Assembly: GCF_000876015.1 (NCBI RefSeq)
Contig: NZ_BBQM01000020.1
Coordinates: forward strand, 239,249-303,248
DNA: 64,000 nt
Source of the DNA: Cupriavidus basilensis
GTDB taxonomy: Bacteria; Pseudomonadota; Gammaproteobacteria; Burkholderiales; Burkholderiaceae
Reading direction: 5' to 3'
In this document: positions 43,070 through 52,372 of the stretch, in pieces
Position numbering within the stretch: position 1 is the stretch's first letter
Layout of the letters: the number at the start of each line of letters is the position of its first letter
Position numbers and translations under genes: made by a program
The notes under the pieces: generated by a model
The model's database searches: none
What the model was told of the DNA's origin: nothing
What the model saw: the letters and a program-made list of their open reading frames with translations, nothing else

Positions 43070-45697
43070 ATGGCTTCAGACCAGGCTCTGATCGACGAGG
43101 CGCGGGCGGCGGCGGGGCAGGGCGCGGCGCCTTCGCCGGGGCTGGCGCCGCGGCTCGACATCGTGCTCGCGCCTGTCACGCATCCTGCCCTCGGCGAGAT
43201 CCGCATCGAGGAGAGCTTGTTTGCCGTGGGGCGCGCCGAAGCGCCTTTTGCCGCCTATCCCGCCGAGGTGGCGGCCGTGCTGTCGCGCCGGCATGCGCGC
43301 ATCTTCAGCGAGGATGGCGCGGCCTACATCGCCGACCTCGGCAGCAAGAACGGCACCACGCTCAACGGCGCGGCCGTGGCGCAGCAGCCGGCGCGCCTGC
43401 GCGACGGCGACGAGCTGCGCTTCGGCAGCGCGCTGGCCTACCGCGTGCGCTTGTGCCCGCGCGCGCCGGCGCCGCCGGCCGCACATCCGCCGGTGGTGCT
43501 GACGCTGACGCCGGAACGCGGCGACCTCGGCCTGCAGCCGATCGAGATCACCGGCTTTCCGTTCCTCGCCAGCAAGGCCGACGAGACTTTCGCGCGCTAC
43601 CGCGACGCCTATCCGCACCAGGTGAACTACGTCTCGCGCCGGCACGCGCACATTTTCCTCAGGGGCGGGCAGCCCTTCGTCGAAGACCTGGGCAGCACCA
43701 ACGGCACCTTCGTCAACGGCACGCGCGTGGAGGACCATGCGGTGGCGCTGGCCGAGCACGACCTGCTGGCGTTCGGCGGCAACCATTTCGCCTACCGCGT
43801 CGGCATGCGGGCCGAGCCCACGCAGGATGCGACCGTCACCAGCTCGGCCTTGCCGCAGCCGCCAGAAGCCAGCGCCGCGCCGCCGGCCGCCGAGGTGCCG
43901 CCGCCGGTTGCCGCCGCGCCGGCGCAGGACCCCGACAAGACCACCTTCGTGGCGGCGCCGGGATCGTTCCTCGACATCTTCTGCGTCGACTACGCCGCGC
44001 GGCAGGAAGACGAGGTCAACCAGGAGGCCGTGGCGCCGGCGCAGGGCGCCGCCGCCGACAAGCCGCAGGCGCAGGGCAAGTACGCGCTGGTCATGGCGCG
44101 GCTGGCGGCCGGTTTCGGCGCCGGCGAGCGCGCGCAGCTCAGGCGCGCGGCGCGCTGGGGCGCGGCGGCGGCGCTGGCGGGGGTGGTGCTGCTGCTGGCG
44201 CTCTATTTCCGCGGCGCGCCCGAGCGCGAGATGAAGGCGCTCATGGCGGGCGGCGATTTCCCGCGCGCCGCCGCCGTGGCCGACGCCTATCTCGCGCGGC
44301 ATCCCGACAACGCGCAGTTCAAGGCCGCGGGCACCGAGGCGCTGCTGCGCGCGTATGTGCCCGCCTGGATGGGCAGGCTGCAGGCGCGCGACTTCGACGG
44401 CGCCGACGCGGCGCTGGCGCGGATGAAGACGCTCGGCGCGCACAACGCCGACGCGCGCGCCTTGCTCGACGAGATGGCGTGGCTGGGCCGGCTCGACCGC
44501 TTCGTGGCGGGCCGCGGCGGCGTGGACGCGCCGATCCGCATGTATGCCGACGAGGCCGCCATCCGCGGCCTGCTGCGCGACTGGAACGCCGACATCCCCG
44601 CGCACCAGCGCGCGCTCGACCGCATTTCCGCCTACGTGCCCGCGTTCAAGGACCGCTACGCGGTGGCGCTGAGCTACGTGCGCAAGCTGCAGAGCGACGA
44701 TTCCGTCTACCTCGCCGCCATCGATCGCCTCAACGCGGCGCTGGCCACCGGGCTGGCCGGCGATGCGCCGCAGGCGCTGCAGCCCGTGCTGGCGGACTAC
44801 GCCGGGAAATACCCGCGCCTCGCCGGCATGGACCGCCTCAAGGAAGACCTGCGGCGCTACCTGGAGCTCGACGCCGCCCTGCGCGCGACGGCGCTCGGCC
44901 CGGTGGTGGCGCAGATGGCCGGCTCCGGCTTCGCCACGCCGCCGTTCCAGGCGCGCTACCGCGAGCTCGCCGCCGGCCGCCTGCCCACGCCCGAGGTGGC
45001 GCGTCTGTACGGCGACGCGGACAAGGCCTGGCGCGCGGGCGATGCCGGCGCCGCCTTCGCGGCCCTGCAGCAGATCAAGGGCGGCCCCTGGGCCGAGGCG
45101 GCGGCCAGCGAGCTGGCGCGGCGGCAGGCGGTGGCCGCGCAGTTCGGCGAGCTGCAGAAGGGGCGCGGCGGCAGCGGCTACGACGAGCGCCTGCTGTCCT
45201 TCTACGCCGTGCTCGATCCGGCGCAGGACGCCTATTTCGTCAAAGCCATCGAGCCGGACGTGGCGGCCATCCACGACACCGCGCTGCGGCGCGCGCAGGC
45301 GCTCATGAACGGCGCGCTGGCAAGCTGGCGCCAGTACCGGCGCGACGGCGCGCTCGGCGGCGAGCAGCGCCTGGAGCCGGAGATCTCGGCCAAGTTCCGC
45401 GCGCAGGCGCGGCTGCTGTCCGGCGCCAGCGCGCAGGCGCGCCAGGGCATGCGCATCTACGCGCAGCTCAAGGTCGGCGACACCGCGCAGTGGAGCCAGG
45501 TGCGCGACGACATCGAGGCGGAGGCCGAGCTGCAGCGCCGCTCGCTGCAGGAGCTGCGCATGGTGCTGAATCCCGCCGTGCTCAAGGGCAAGCTGGCGCT
45601 GATCGGCGCCGAGGCGGCGGACGGTGGCGAGAGCGTGGCGGCGGGCGGGGGCAGGGACGGAGAGAAGGACGGCGGGAGGCGCGATGAAGGACGATAA
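43070..45697 (+). CDS. double FHA-domain membrane protein
   Basis: 875 residues. Two FHA domains: FHA1 (about 30-125) with VLSRRHARIF and LGSKNGTTLNG, and FHA2 (about 150-240) with VSRRHAHIF and LGSTNGTFVNG. Both keep the R/S/N residues that bind phosphothreonine. A Pro/Ala linker (residues 250-300), a membrane segment (about 364-380) and a long helical, repeat-like periplasmic part (about 390-850) follow. It probably reads the phosphorylation state set by the kinase at 34976 and passes it across the membrane. The end overlaps the hlyD-like start by 14 bp. Confidence 0.88.
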   Translation: MASDQALIDEARAAAGQGAAPSPGLAPRLDIVLAPVTHPALGEIRIEESLFAVGRAEAPFAAYPAEVAAVLSRRHARIFSEDGAAYIADLGSKNGTTLNGAAVAQQPARLRDGDELRFGSALAYRVRLCPRAPAPPAAHPPVVLTLTPERGDLGLQPIEITGFPFLASKADETFARYRDAYPHQVNYVSRRHAHIFLRGGQPFVEDLGSTNGTFVNGTRVEDHAVALAEHDLLAFGGNHFAYRVGMRAEPTQDATVTSSALPQPPEASAAPPAAEVPPPVAAAPAQDPDKTTFVAAPGSFLDIFCVDYAARQEDEVNQEAVAPAQGAAADKPQAQGKYALVMARLAAGFGAGERAQLRRAARWGAAAALAGVVLLLALYFRGAPEREMKALMAGGDFPRAAAVADAYLARHPDNAQFKAAGTEALLRAYVPAWMGRLQARDFDGADAALARMKTLGAHNADARALLDEMAWLGRLDRFVAGRGGVDAPIRMYADEAAIRGLLRDWNADIPAHQRALDRISAYVPAFKDRYAVALSYVRKLQSDDSVYLAAIDRLNAALATGLAGDAPQALQPVLADYAGKYPRLAGMDRLKEDLRRYLELDAALRATALGPVVAQMAGSGFATPPFQARYRELAAGRLPTPEVARLYGDADKAWRAGDAGAAFAALQQIKGGPWAEAAASELARRQAVAAQFGELQKGRGGSGYDERLLSFYAVLDPAQDAYFVKAIEPDVAAIHDTALRRAQALMNGALASWRQYRRDGALGGEQRLEPEISAKFRAQARLLSGASAQARQGMRIYAQLKVGDTAQWSQVRDDIEAEAELQRRSLQELRMVLNPAVLKGKLALIGAEAADGGESVAAGGGRDGEKDGGRRDEGR

Positions 45698-47066
45698 CCG
45701 CGACAACCGCCTCAAGCCGCTGCACGAGGCGCTCGAGGACCACAGCGCCGAGGGCATCGCGATCCTCAGCGCCGAGCCGCTCAAGATCATGCAGGTCTCG
45801 GTGCTGGTGATGGTGCTGCTGGTGCTGTGCGCGCTGGTGTGGTCGTTCGTCGGCCACGCGGATGTGATCGTCACGGCGGACGGCACGCTCGCGCCCGAGT
45901 CGGAAGTGCGGCGCTTCTACGCGCCGGTGGACGGCGAGCTGGCCGATCTCTACGTGGCCGAGGGGCAGCCGGTGTCGAAGGACGACGTGCTGGCGCGGCT
46001 CAACGCGCGCGGCGCGATCGAGGCGGCCACCAATGCGCTGGAGGCCCAGCTCAAGCTGCAGGACTCCGAGCGCGAGTGGCAGCAGTTCCCGGACAAGAAG
46101 CTGCTGATGGAGCGTAAGGCGGCCGCGCTCAAGAAGCAGATCGAGGTGGCCGAGCGCCTGCACGAGAACCGCACCGCGGAGGGCACCACGCGCCTGGCCG
46201 AGCAGCAGCGCGCGCAGCTGCAGGAAGCGCGCAGCAATCTCGACAACGCGCGCCGCCAGCGCGAGTTCACGCGCCAGGAGCAAGACCGGTACGCGCGCCT
46301 GTTCGCGCTGCCGGGCGGCGGCGGGGTGTCGCAGTCGCAGGTGGAGGGCAAGCGCAATGCCGCGGTGGAGGCGGAGAACGCGCTGCGCATCGCGCAGTCG
46401 CGCCTGACCGAGCTCGATTCGCGGTTGAGCCAGGAACTCAACCAGGCCACCGTGCAACTCGAGGGCAGCAGCCAGGAACTGACCAACCTGCGCATCCAGT
46501 ACGACGCCGCGCTGCGCGAGATCAGCAACACCGAGGACAAGCTGCGCCTGCAGGTGCAGACCGCGCGGCTGGTGGCCGAGGCGGCGGCGCGCATCCGCTT
46601 CGAGAACATCGACAAGGACAACTTCCTGCTGATCCTGGCGCCGGTGGCCGGCGTCATCACCGACGTGAGCTCCACGCAGCGCGGCGACAAGGTGCAGGCC
46701 AACGCGCCGCTGGGCGGCATCGCGCCCAAGGACGCGCGCCCGGTGCTGAAGATCGAGATCGCCGAGCGCGACCGCGCCTTCCTGCGCGAGGGGCTGCCGG
46801 TCAAGCTCAAGTTCAATGCCTTTCCCTACCAGCGCTATGGGCTCATCAACGGTACGCTGGAATACATCTCGCCGGCGACCAAGCTGGCGGGGCAGAACCG
46901 GCAGCCGGTGTACGAAGGCCGCGTGCGGCTGGCGCAGACGTACTACGCCGTGGCGGACGGCAAATATCCGTTGCGCTACGGTATGACCGCCACGGCGGAA
47001 ATCGTGGTGCGCGAGCGGCGCCTGATCGACCTGGGGCTGGACCCGTTCCGGCAGGTGGCCGGCTGA
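45684..47066 (+). CDS. HlyD-family periplasmic adaptor of the peptide exporter
   Basis: 460 residues from the ATG at 45684 (GGGAGG upstream). Cytosolic N-terminus, membrane segment (about 36-57), split lipoyl motif (RRFYAPVDGELADLYVAEGQ and LAPVAGVITDVSSTQRGDKV), and a long coiled-coil between them (about 100-300). It links the ABC exporter to the outer membrane factor in type I secretion. Stop to ppiC start is 83 bp. Confidence 0.92.
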   Translation: MKDDNRDNRLKPLHEALEDHSAEGIAILSAEPLKIMQVSVLVMVLLVLCALVWSFVGHADVIVTADGTLAPESEVRRFYAPVDGELADLYVAEGQPVSKDDVLARLNARGAIEAATNALEAQLKLQDSEREWQQFPDKKLLMERKAAALKKQIEVAERLHENRTAEGTTRLAEQQRAQLQEARSNLDNARRQREFTRQEQDRYARLFALPGGGGVSQSQVEGKRNAAVEAENALRIAQSRLTELDSRLSQELNQATVQLEGSSQELTNLRIQYDAALREISNTEDKLRLQVQTARLVAEAAARIRFENIDKDNFLLILAPVAGVITDVSSTQRGDKVQANAPLGGIAPKDARPVLKIEIAERDRAFLREGLPVKLKFNAFPYQRYGLINGTLEYISPATKLAGQNRQPVYEGRVRLAQTYYAVADGKYPLRYGMTATAEIVVRERRLIDLGLDPFRQVAG

Positions 47067-47149
47067 CGGGCGCGCGGCATGCGGGGCGGGGGCGGGAGGG
47101 GCGGCGTGCCCGGCACGGCGCGTGCGGCAACGAGCGAGGAGCACGGAAC

Positions 47150-47902
47150 ATGACAGCGATTGTGCGGGTCGACGACGAGATCATCGGCGTCGAGGAGTTC
47201 ATCCGGGTGCTGAAGCTCACGGGGCAGTTCGAGGGGCTGATCGAGCAGATCGTGCGTGACAAGCTCACCGTGCACGCGGCGCGCAAGCAGCGCATCGGCG
47301 TCACCCCCGAAGAGGTGCAGGAGCGCGCCGACCAGTTCCGCCGCGTGCAGGGGCTGCACCGCGCGGCGGACATGAACCACTATCTCGACGTGCTCAACGT
47401 CAGCCTGGACGAGTTCGAGACCTTCATCACCGAAAGCCTCTACCAGGAAAAGATGATGGCCGAGGTGACGAACGAGCGCGCGGTGGATGCCTACTTCAAG
47501 CTCCATTCGCCGAAGTTCGACAGCATCGAGATCAGCCACATCGTGGTGGACGCCGAGGGCAAGGCCAAGGAACTCATCTCCTACCTGCGCGACGACCCCG
47601 ACAGCTTCGCCGAGATGGCGCGCGAGCACTCCATCGCCGACACGCGCGAGCAGGGCGGCGCCATCGGCAAGGTGCTGCGCGGCTCGCTGCGCGCCGACAT
47701 CGAGGCCAAGGTGTTCAACGCCGCCGCCGGCGACCTGCTCGGGCCGTTCCCGTCGGCCGACCGCGCCGTCTTCGAGATCTTCATGGTGAGCGACAAGCAC
47801 CCGGCCGTGCTCGACGCCGAAGTGGCGGCCGAGGTGCGCCGACTGCTGCGCGAGGACTGGCTGATGGCCAGGGCGCAGGAACATGTGATCGAAGCGCGCT
47901 AG
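47150..47902 (+). CDS. parvulin-type peptidyl-prolyl isomerase (PpiC/SurA-like), cytosolic
   Basis: 250 residues with no signal peptide. An N-terminal SurA-like helical domain (about 1-115, with VTPEEVQERADQFRRVQGL) precedes a parvulin domain (about 120-215) with ISHIVVDAEGKAKELI, SFAEMAREHSIADTREQGG and VFNAAAGDLLGPF. Lack of a signal peptide means it acts before export, perhaps keeping the peptides unfolded or presenting leaders to the transporter (inference). Parvulins beside C39 ABC transporters also occur in other bacteria. Confidence 0.88.
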   Translation: MTAIVRVDDEIIGVEEFIRVLKLTGQFEGLIEQIVRDKLTVHAARKQRIGVTPEEVQERADQFRRVQGLHRAADMNHYLDVLNVSLDEFETFITESLYQEKMMAEVTNERAVDAYFKLHSPKFDSIEISHIVVDAEGKAKELISYLRDDPDSFAEMAREHSIADTREQGGAIGKVLRGSLRADIEAKVFNAAAGDLLGPFPSADRAVFEIFMVSDKHPAVLDAEVAAEVRRLLREDWLMARAQEHVIEAR

Positions 47903-47927
47903 CGCGCCGGCGCGGGGGCACCAAGCG

Positions 47928-50900
47928 ATGGAAGCCAGCTCCGAACTGCAGCCGCTCGCCGATTTCCTGGCCGGCGTGGAGATCCTCTCGCCGTTCTCGC
48001 GCGAGGAACTGGAGCGGCTGGCGGAGCACGCGCAGGCGCTGACCTACGGCTTCGGCGAGACCGTGTGCAACGCGGGCGACGCGGCGGGCGGCCTGTTCAT
48101 CGTCAAGGCCGGCTCGGTGCGCGTGTTCAACGAGGACAACGGCAAGGAGGTGAGCCTGGGCGTGCGCAAGGCGCGCGAGGTGTTCGCCGACGTGGCCATG
48201 CTGCGCGAGTACCGGCATGAATCGTCGGTGCGCGCGTCGGGCAAGACCGAGCTGCTGTTCATCCCGCGCGGCGTGACCGAGCCGCTGGCGGCGCAGAACC
48301 CGGCGGCGATGGCGTTCATTGCCAGCTACGTGGCGATCAGCTCGGCGGGCGGCTTCGTGGCGCGCCTGTTTGACCTGCGCGGCAAGCTCGACAAGGCCGA
48401 GCTGGAAGAGGCGGTGCGCAGCGTGGGTGTCAAGCGCATATCGGCCGGCAAGGAGATCCTGCGCCAGGACGCGCGCGAGGACCGCCGCCTCTACGTGGTG
48501 CGGCAGGGCGAGGTGCGCATCGTGCGCACCGAGGACGGCGTGGAGTTTCCGCTGGCCACGCTGCGCCAGGGCGACATCTTCGGCGAGCGGGCCTGCGTGA
48601 TGCGGCAGGAGCAGATCGCCTCGGCCGTCGCCGTGACCGACGCGCGGCTGCTGGTGATCCCGGAAAAGACCGTGCAGTTGATCATCGAGCGCAACCCGAG
48701 GCTGCGCGAGGTGCTGGAGGAGCGCATCCGCTTCGTCGACCGCGAGCTGCACCGCCAGAAGAAGCTGGCCGAGCGCCGCAAGCATCCGGTGATGCTGGAC
48801 CTGGCCTCCAAGCCGGAAATGGGCGAGCGCGTGATCCGCCGCTTCGCGCTGGTCGAGCAGGCCGAGGAAATGGATTGCGGCGCCGCGTGCCTGGCGATGA
48901 TCTGCCGCCACTACGGCATTCCGATGACGCTGGGCAAGCTGCGCGAGCTGGCCAACGTGACCACGCAGGGCGCCACGCTGGACAGCCTGGCGCGCGCGGG
49001 CGAGTCGCTCGGCTTCACCACGCGCGGCGTGCAGTGCACGCAGGATTCGCTGCTGGGCTTCACGCTGCCGTTCATCGTGCACTGGGAGGGCTACCACTAC
49101 GTGGTGGTCTACGGCGTGTCCAGGCGCTGGGTGTGGGTGGCGGACCCGGCGCTGGGATTCCGCAAGATGCGCGTGGAGGAATTCGAGCGCGGCTGGAGCG
49201 GCACCTGCCTGCTGTTTACCGCCGGCGAGAGCATGGCGCAACTGGCGGTGGCGCGCTCGCCGTGGCTGCGCTTCGTCGGCTACCTGGCGCCGTACAAGCG
49301 CATCCTGGTCCATCTGTTCATGGCGACCTTCGTGATCCAGGTGCTGGGCGTGGTGCCGCCGCTGATCATCCAGAACATCCTCGACGGCGTGGTGGTGCAC
49401 CAGAACGTGGGCCTGCTCAATCTGCTGATCGTGGGGCTGATCGTCTCCAACGTGTTCTCGCAGCTGATGTCCACGGTGCGCGCCTATCTCGCCAATTTCA
49501 TGGTGCGCAACATGGACTTCGCCATGATGTCGCATTTCTTCCGGCACACCATGTCGCTGCCGTTCTCGTTCTTCGCCAAGCGCAAGACCGGCGACATCTT
49601 CGCGCGCTTCCAGGAGAACCAGACCATCCGCGCGTTCCTGACCGAGTCCACCGTGACCACCGCGCTCAACCTGCTGATGGTGTTCATCTACTTCACCATC
49701 ATGTTCCTCTACAACGTCAAGATGACGCTGGTGCTGCTGGCCTTCGTGGTGCCGATCGCGGCGCTCACGGTGCTGGCCACGCCGCGCGTGAAGGCCTACG
49801 CGCGCGAGGTCTTCACCACGTCCACCGAGGCCCGCTCCTACCTGATGGAGACGCTGGGCGGCGTGGAGACGGTCAAGGGCATGGGCATCGAGCGCGCGGT
49901 GCGGCTCAAGTGGGAAAAGAAGTACGCCAAGGCGCTCGAGCTGCAGTACAAGGCGCAGGCGTTCCATATCGTGGTCGGCCTGGCCAGCCAGCTGCTCAAT
50001 GCCGCCACCACCATCGCCGTGCTGTGGGTGGGCGCCAACCTGGTGCTGCAGCGGGAGCTGACCATCGGCCAGCTGATCGCCTTCAATGCCTTCATGGGCA
50101 GCGTGCTGGCGCCGCTGATGGGGCTGGTGTCGCTGTGGGGCCAGCTCAACGACGCCGGCGTGGCGATGGAGCGCCTGGGCGACGTGCTCGACCTGGACCC
50201 CGAGCAGAAGCCGCAGGACCTGCCCTCGCGCGTGATGCTGCCCGACCTGCAGGGCGAGATCAGCCTGGACGGGGTGTATTTCCGCTACGGCGGCAACGAC
50301 ACGCCCTACGTGCTGGAGAACATCAGCTTCAGCATCAAGCCCGGCGAGCTGCTGGCCATCGTGGGGCGCAGCGGCTCGGGCAAGACCACGCTGGCCAAGA
50401 TGCTGGTGGGCTTCTACGTGCCCAGCGAGGGCAAGATCACGGTGGACGGCTACGACCTCGGCGTGATCGACAAGGAGTATTACCGCGCGCAGATCGGCTA
50501 CGTGATGCAGAGCAACCTGCTGTTCTCCGGCACCATCGCCGAGAACATCGCCTGCGGCGACGACAGCCCGGACCGCCGCCACATCGAGGAAGTGGCCAAG
50601 ATGGCCGACGCGCACGCCTTCATCAGCAAGCTGCCGCTGGGCTACGAGCAGGTGGTGGGCGAGCGCGGCATGGGCTTGTCCGGCGGGCAGATCCAGCGGC
50701 TGTGCATTGCGCGCGCGCTGTACCACGACCCGCGCCTGCTGGTGTTCGACGAGGCCACCTCGGCGCTGGACACGCAGTCCGAGAGCAATATCCTCGGCAA
50801 CATGCAGGACATCCTGCGCGGGCGCACCGCGGTGATCATCGCGCACCGGCTCAGCACGATCATGCGCGCCGACAAGATCCTGGTCTTGTACGAAGGCGGC

Positions 50901-50987
50901 ATCGTGGAGCAGGGGCGGCACGAGGAACTGCTCGAGCGCAAGGGCATGTACTACCAGCTGGTGCAGAAGCAGTTGAGCGCGGCCTGA
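47928..50987 (+). CDS. C39 peptidase-containing ABC exporter with two N-terminal cyclic-nucleotide-binding-like domains
   Basis: 1019 residues. Two cNMP-binding-like domains (about 15-125 and 150-265; the second has GDIFGERACVMRQEQIASAV, but the usual cNMP-binding Arg is not in place). The C39 peptidase (about 305-435) has MDCGAAC with C317, H390 and D406, so the Cys/His/Asp site is intact. Membrane domain about 455-740; ATPase with Walker A GRSGSGKTT (K819), LSGGQIQR, Walker B LLVFDEATSAL and IIAHRLST. C39 domains cut after GG in leaders, which matches the seven peptide genes in this locus. cNMP-C39-ABC layouts are known from NHLP-type and HetC-like exporters. Confidence 0.95.
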   Translation: MEASSELQPLADFLAGVEILSPFSREELERLAEHAQALTYGFGETVCNAGDAAGGLFIVKAGSVRVFNEDNGKEVSLGVRKAREVFADVAMLREYRHESSVRASGKTELLFIPRGVTEPLAAQNPAAMAFIASYVAISSAGGFVARLFDLRGKLDKAELEEAVRSVGVKRISAGKEILRQDAREDRRLYVVRQGEVRIVRTEDGVEFPLATLRQGDIFGERACVMRQEQIASAVAVTDARLLVIPEKTVQLIIERNPRLREVLEERIRFVDRELHRQKKLAERRKHPVMLDLASKPEMGERVIRRFALVEQAEEMDCGAACLAMICRHYGIPMTLGKLRELANVTTQGATLDSLARAGESLGFTTRGVQCTQDSLLGFTLPFIVHWEGYHYVVVYGVSRRWVWVADPALGFRKMRVEEFERGWSGTCLLFTAGESMAQLAVARSPWLRFVGYLAPYKRILVHLFMATFVIQVLGVVPPLIIQNILDGVVVHQNVGLLNLLIVGLIVSNVFSQLMSTVRAYLANFMVRNMDFAMMSHFFRHTMSLPFSFFAKRKTGDIFARFQENQTIRAFLTESTVTTALNLLMVFIYFTIMFLYNVKMTLVLLAFVVPIAALTVLATPRVKAYAREVFTTSTEARSYLMETLGGVETVKGMGIERAVRLKWEKKYAKALELQYKAQAFHIVVGLASQLLNAATTIAVLWVGANLVLQRELTIGQLIAFNAFMGSVLAPLMGLVSLWGQLNDAGVAMERLGDVLDLDPEQKPQDLPSRVMLPDLQGEISLDGVYFRYGGNDTPYVLENISFSIKPGELLAIVGRSGSGKTTLAKMLVGFYVPSEGKITVDGYDLGVIDKEYYRAQIGYVMQSNLLFSGTIAENIACGDDSPDRRHIEEVAKMADAHAFISKLPLGYEQVVGERGMGLSGGQIQRLCIARALYHDPRLLVFDEATSALDTQSESNILGNMQDILRGRTAVIIAHRLSTIMRADKILVLYEGGIVEQGRHEELLERKGMYYQLVQKQLSAA

Positions 50988-51035
50988 ACATGGCTTGAGC
51001 ATGGCTTGAGCGTCGGCGCGCAAGGGGAGGGCGAG

Positions 51036-52352
51036 ATGAAGTTGTTCAACCAGGGCGGCGCGGTCGGCAGCACCCTGTCCTACGCCGGGCTGATCGAGAA
51101 GATCGAGATCCTGCGCTCCACGCTGCGCTGGGCCTCCAGGCTCGAGCGCGCCGACATCGAGAAGCTGCTCAAGCAGGCCACCACGCTGCGCGACGAGGTG
51201 ATGCAGCTGTCGCACAAGGAGCGCTTCGTGCAGGCCGCGGTGGCCGAGCCGGCCGAGCCCGAGCCGGCGGCCGACCTGGGCCCGCGCGAGCGCCGCCAGG
51301 CGCTGCTGGAGCGCAGCTTCATCTTCGAGGGCACGTTCGGCGACAACCCCAAGCTGCTGGAGGCGCTGGAGATCGCCGAGAAGGCCGCGCCGACGCACCT
51401 GCCGGTGCTGATCGACGGCGAGAGCGGCACCGGCAAGGAGCTCATGGCCAAGGTGATCCATGCCAACGGCTCGCGCACCGACAAGCCGTTCATCTCGGTG
51501 AACTGCGGGGCGATTCCCGAGAACCTGATCGAGTCCGAGCTGTTCGGCCACAAGAAGGGCGCCTTCACCGGCGCGGCCAGCGACCGGCGCGGCAAGTTCG
51601 AGAGCGCGCACACCGGCACCATTTTCCTCGACGAGATCGGCGAGCTGCCGCTCACCGGGCAGGTCAAGCTGCTGCGCGTGCTGGAGGCGCACGAGATCCA
51701 GCGGGTCGGCTCGGACGAGACCATCTCGGTGGACACGCGCATCGTGGCGGCGACCAACCGCGACCTGCGGCGCCTGAGCGAGGAGGGCAAGTTCCGCGAA
51801 GACCTGTTCTACCGCCTCAGCGTGATCCACGTCACGCTGCCGCCGCTGCGCGAGCGCCGCGACGAGATCGCGCTGCTGGTGGCGTTCTTCGGCGACGAGG
51901 CGGCCGGCTCGCTCAAGCGCCGCCCGGTCAAGCTGACGCCGCGCCTGCGCGATTTCCTCATGAACTACGCCTACCCGGGCAATATCCGCGAGCTGCGCAA
52001 CCTGATGTACCGGGTCTCGTGCCTGGCCGGCGACACCGCCGACCTCGAGCACCTGCCGCAGGACATCCGGCCGCGGGCGGCCGGCCCCGCGCTGGTGGCG
52101 GGCGGGGTGGCGGCGGCCGGCGGCGTGGACGCGACCACCGCGACCTCGCTCAGCGAAGCCAAGCGCGCCGCCAGCGACGAGGCCGAGCGCGCCTTCCTCG
52201 AACGCGGCCTGCACGAAGTGGGCGGCACCGTGGCGGAGCTGGCCAGGCGCTTCGACATGAACCGCTCGCACCTGCAGATGCTGCTCAAGAAGCACGGCAT
52301 CCATTCGAAGGATTTCCGCCACCAGGCCGCGCAGGGTGGCAAGGCGGGCTAG
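51036..52352 (+). CDS. sigma-54-dependent transcription activator without a receiver domain
   Basis: 438 residues from the ATG at 51036 (GGGGAGG upstream). The N-terminal 95 residues are helical, with no receiver, GAF or PAS domain visible. AAA+ domain (about 95-330): Walker A GESGTGKE, GHKKGAFTGA (the loop that contacts sigma-54), Walker B IFLDEIGELPL, and the R-finger region. C-terminal Fis-type HTH (about 385-420, GTVAELARRFDMNRSHLQMLLKKHGI). Its likely targets are the -24/-12 promoters at 34607, 40565 and 53588. It is last in the fha operon, 48 bp after the ABC gene. Confidence 0.93.
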   Translation: MKLFNQGGAVGSTLSYAGLIEKIEILRSTLRWASRLERADIEKLLKQATTLRDEVMQLSHKERFVQAAVAEPAEPEPAADLGPRERRQALLERSFIFEGTFGDNPKLLEALEIAEKAAPTHLPVLIDGESGTGKELMAKVIHANGSRTDKPFISVNCGAIPENLIESELFGHKKGAFTGAASDRRGKFESAHTGTIFLDEIGELPLTGQVKLLRVLEAHEIQRVGSDETISVDTRIVAATNRDLRRLSEEGKFREDLFYRLSVIHVTLPPLRERRDEIALLVAFFGDEAAGSLKRRPVKLTPRLRDFLMNYAYPGNIRELRNLMYRVSCLAGDTADLEHLPQDIRPRAAGPALVAGGVAAAGGVDATTATSLSEAKRAASDEAERAFLERGLHEVGGTVAELARRFDMNRSHLQMLLKKHGIHSKDFRHQAAQGGKAG

Positions 52353-52372
52353 GGGAATGGCCGGCCCCGCGC

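Noticed and set aside
43070..52352. A type VI secretion locus, suggested by kinase, PP2C and FHA genes
   Set aside because: No tssB/C, hcp, vgrG, clpV or membrane-core gene is present; the transport genes are of type I/C39 type.
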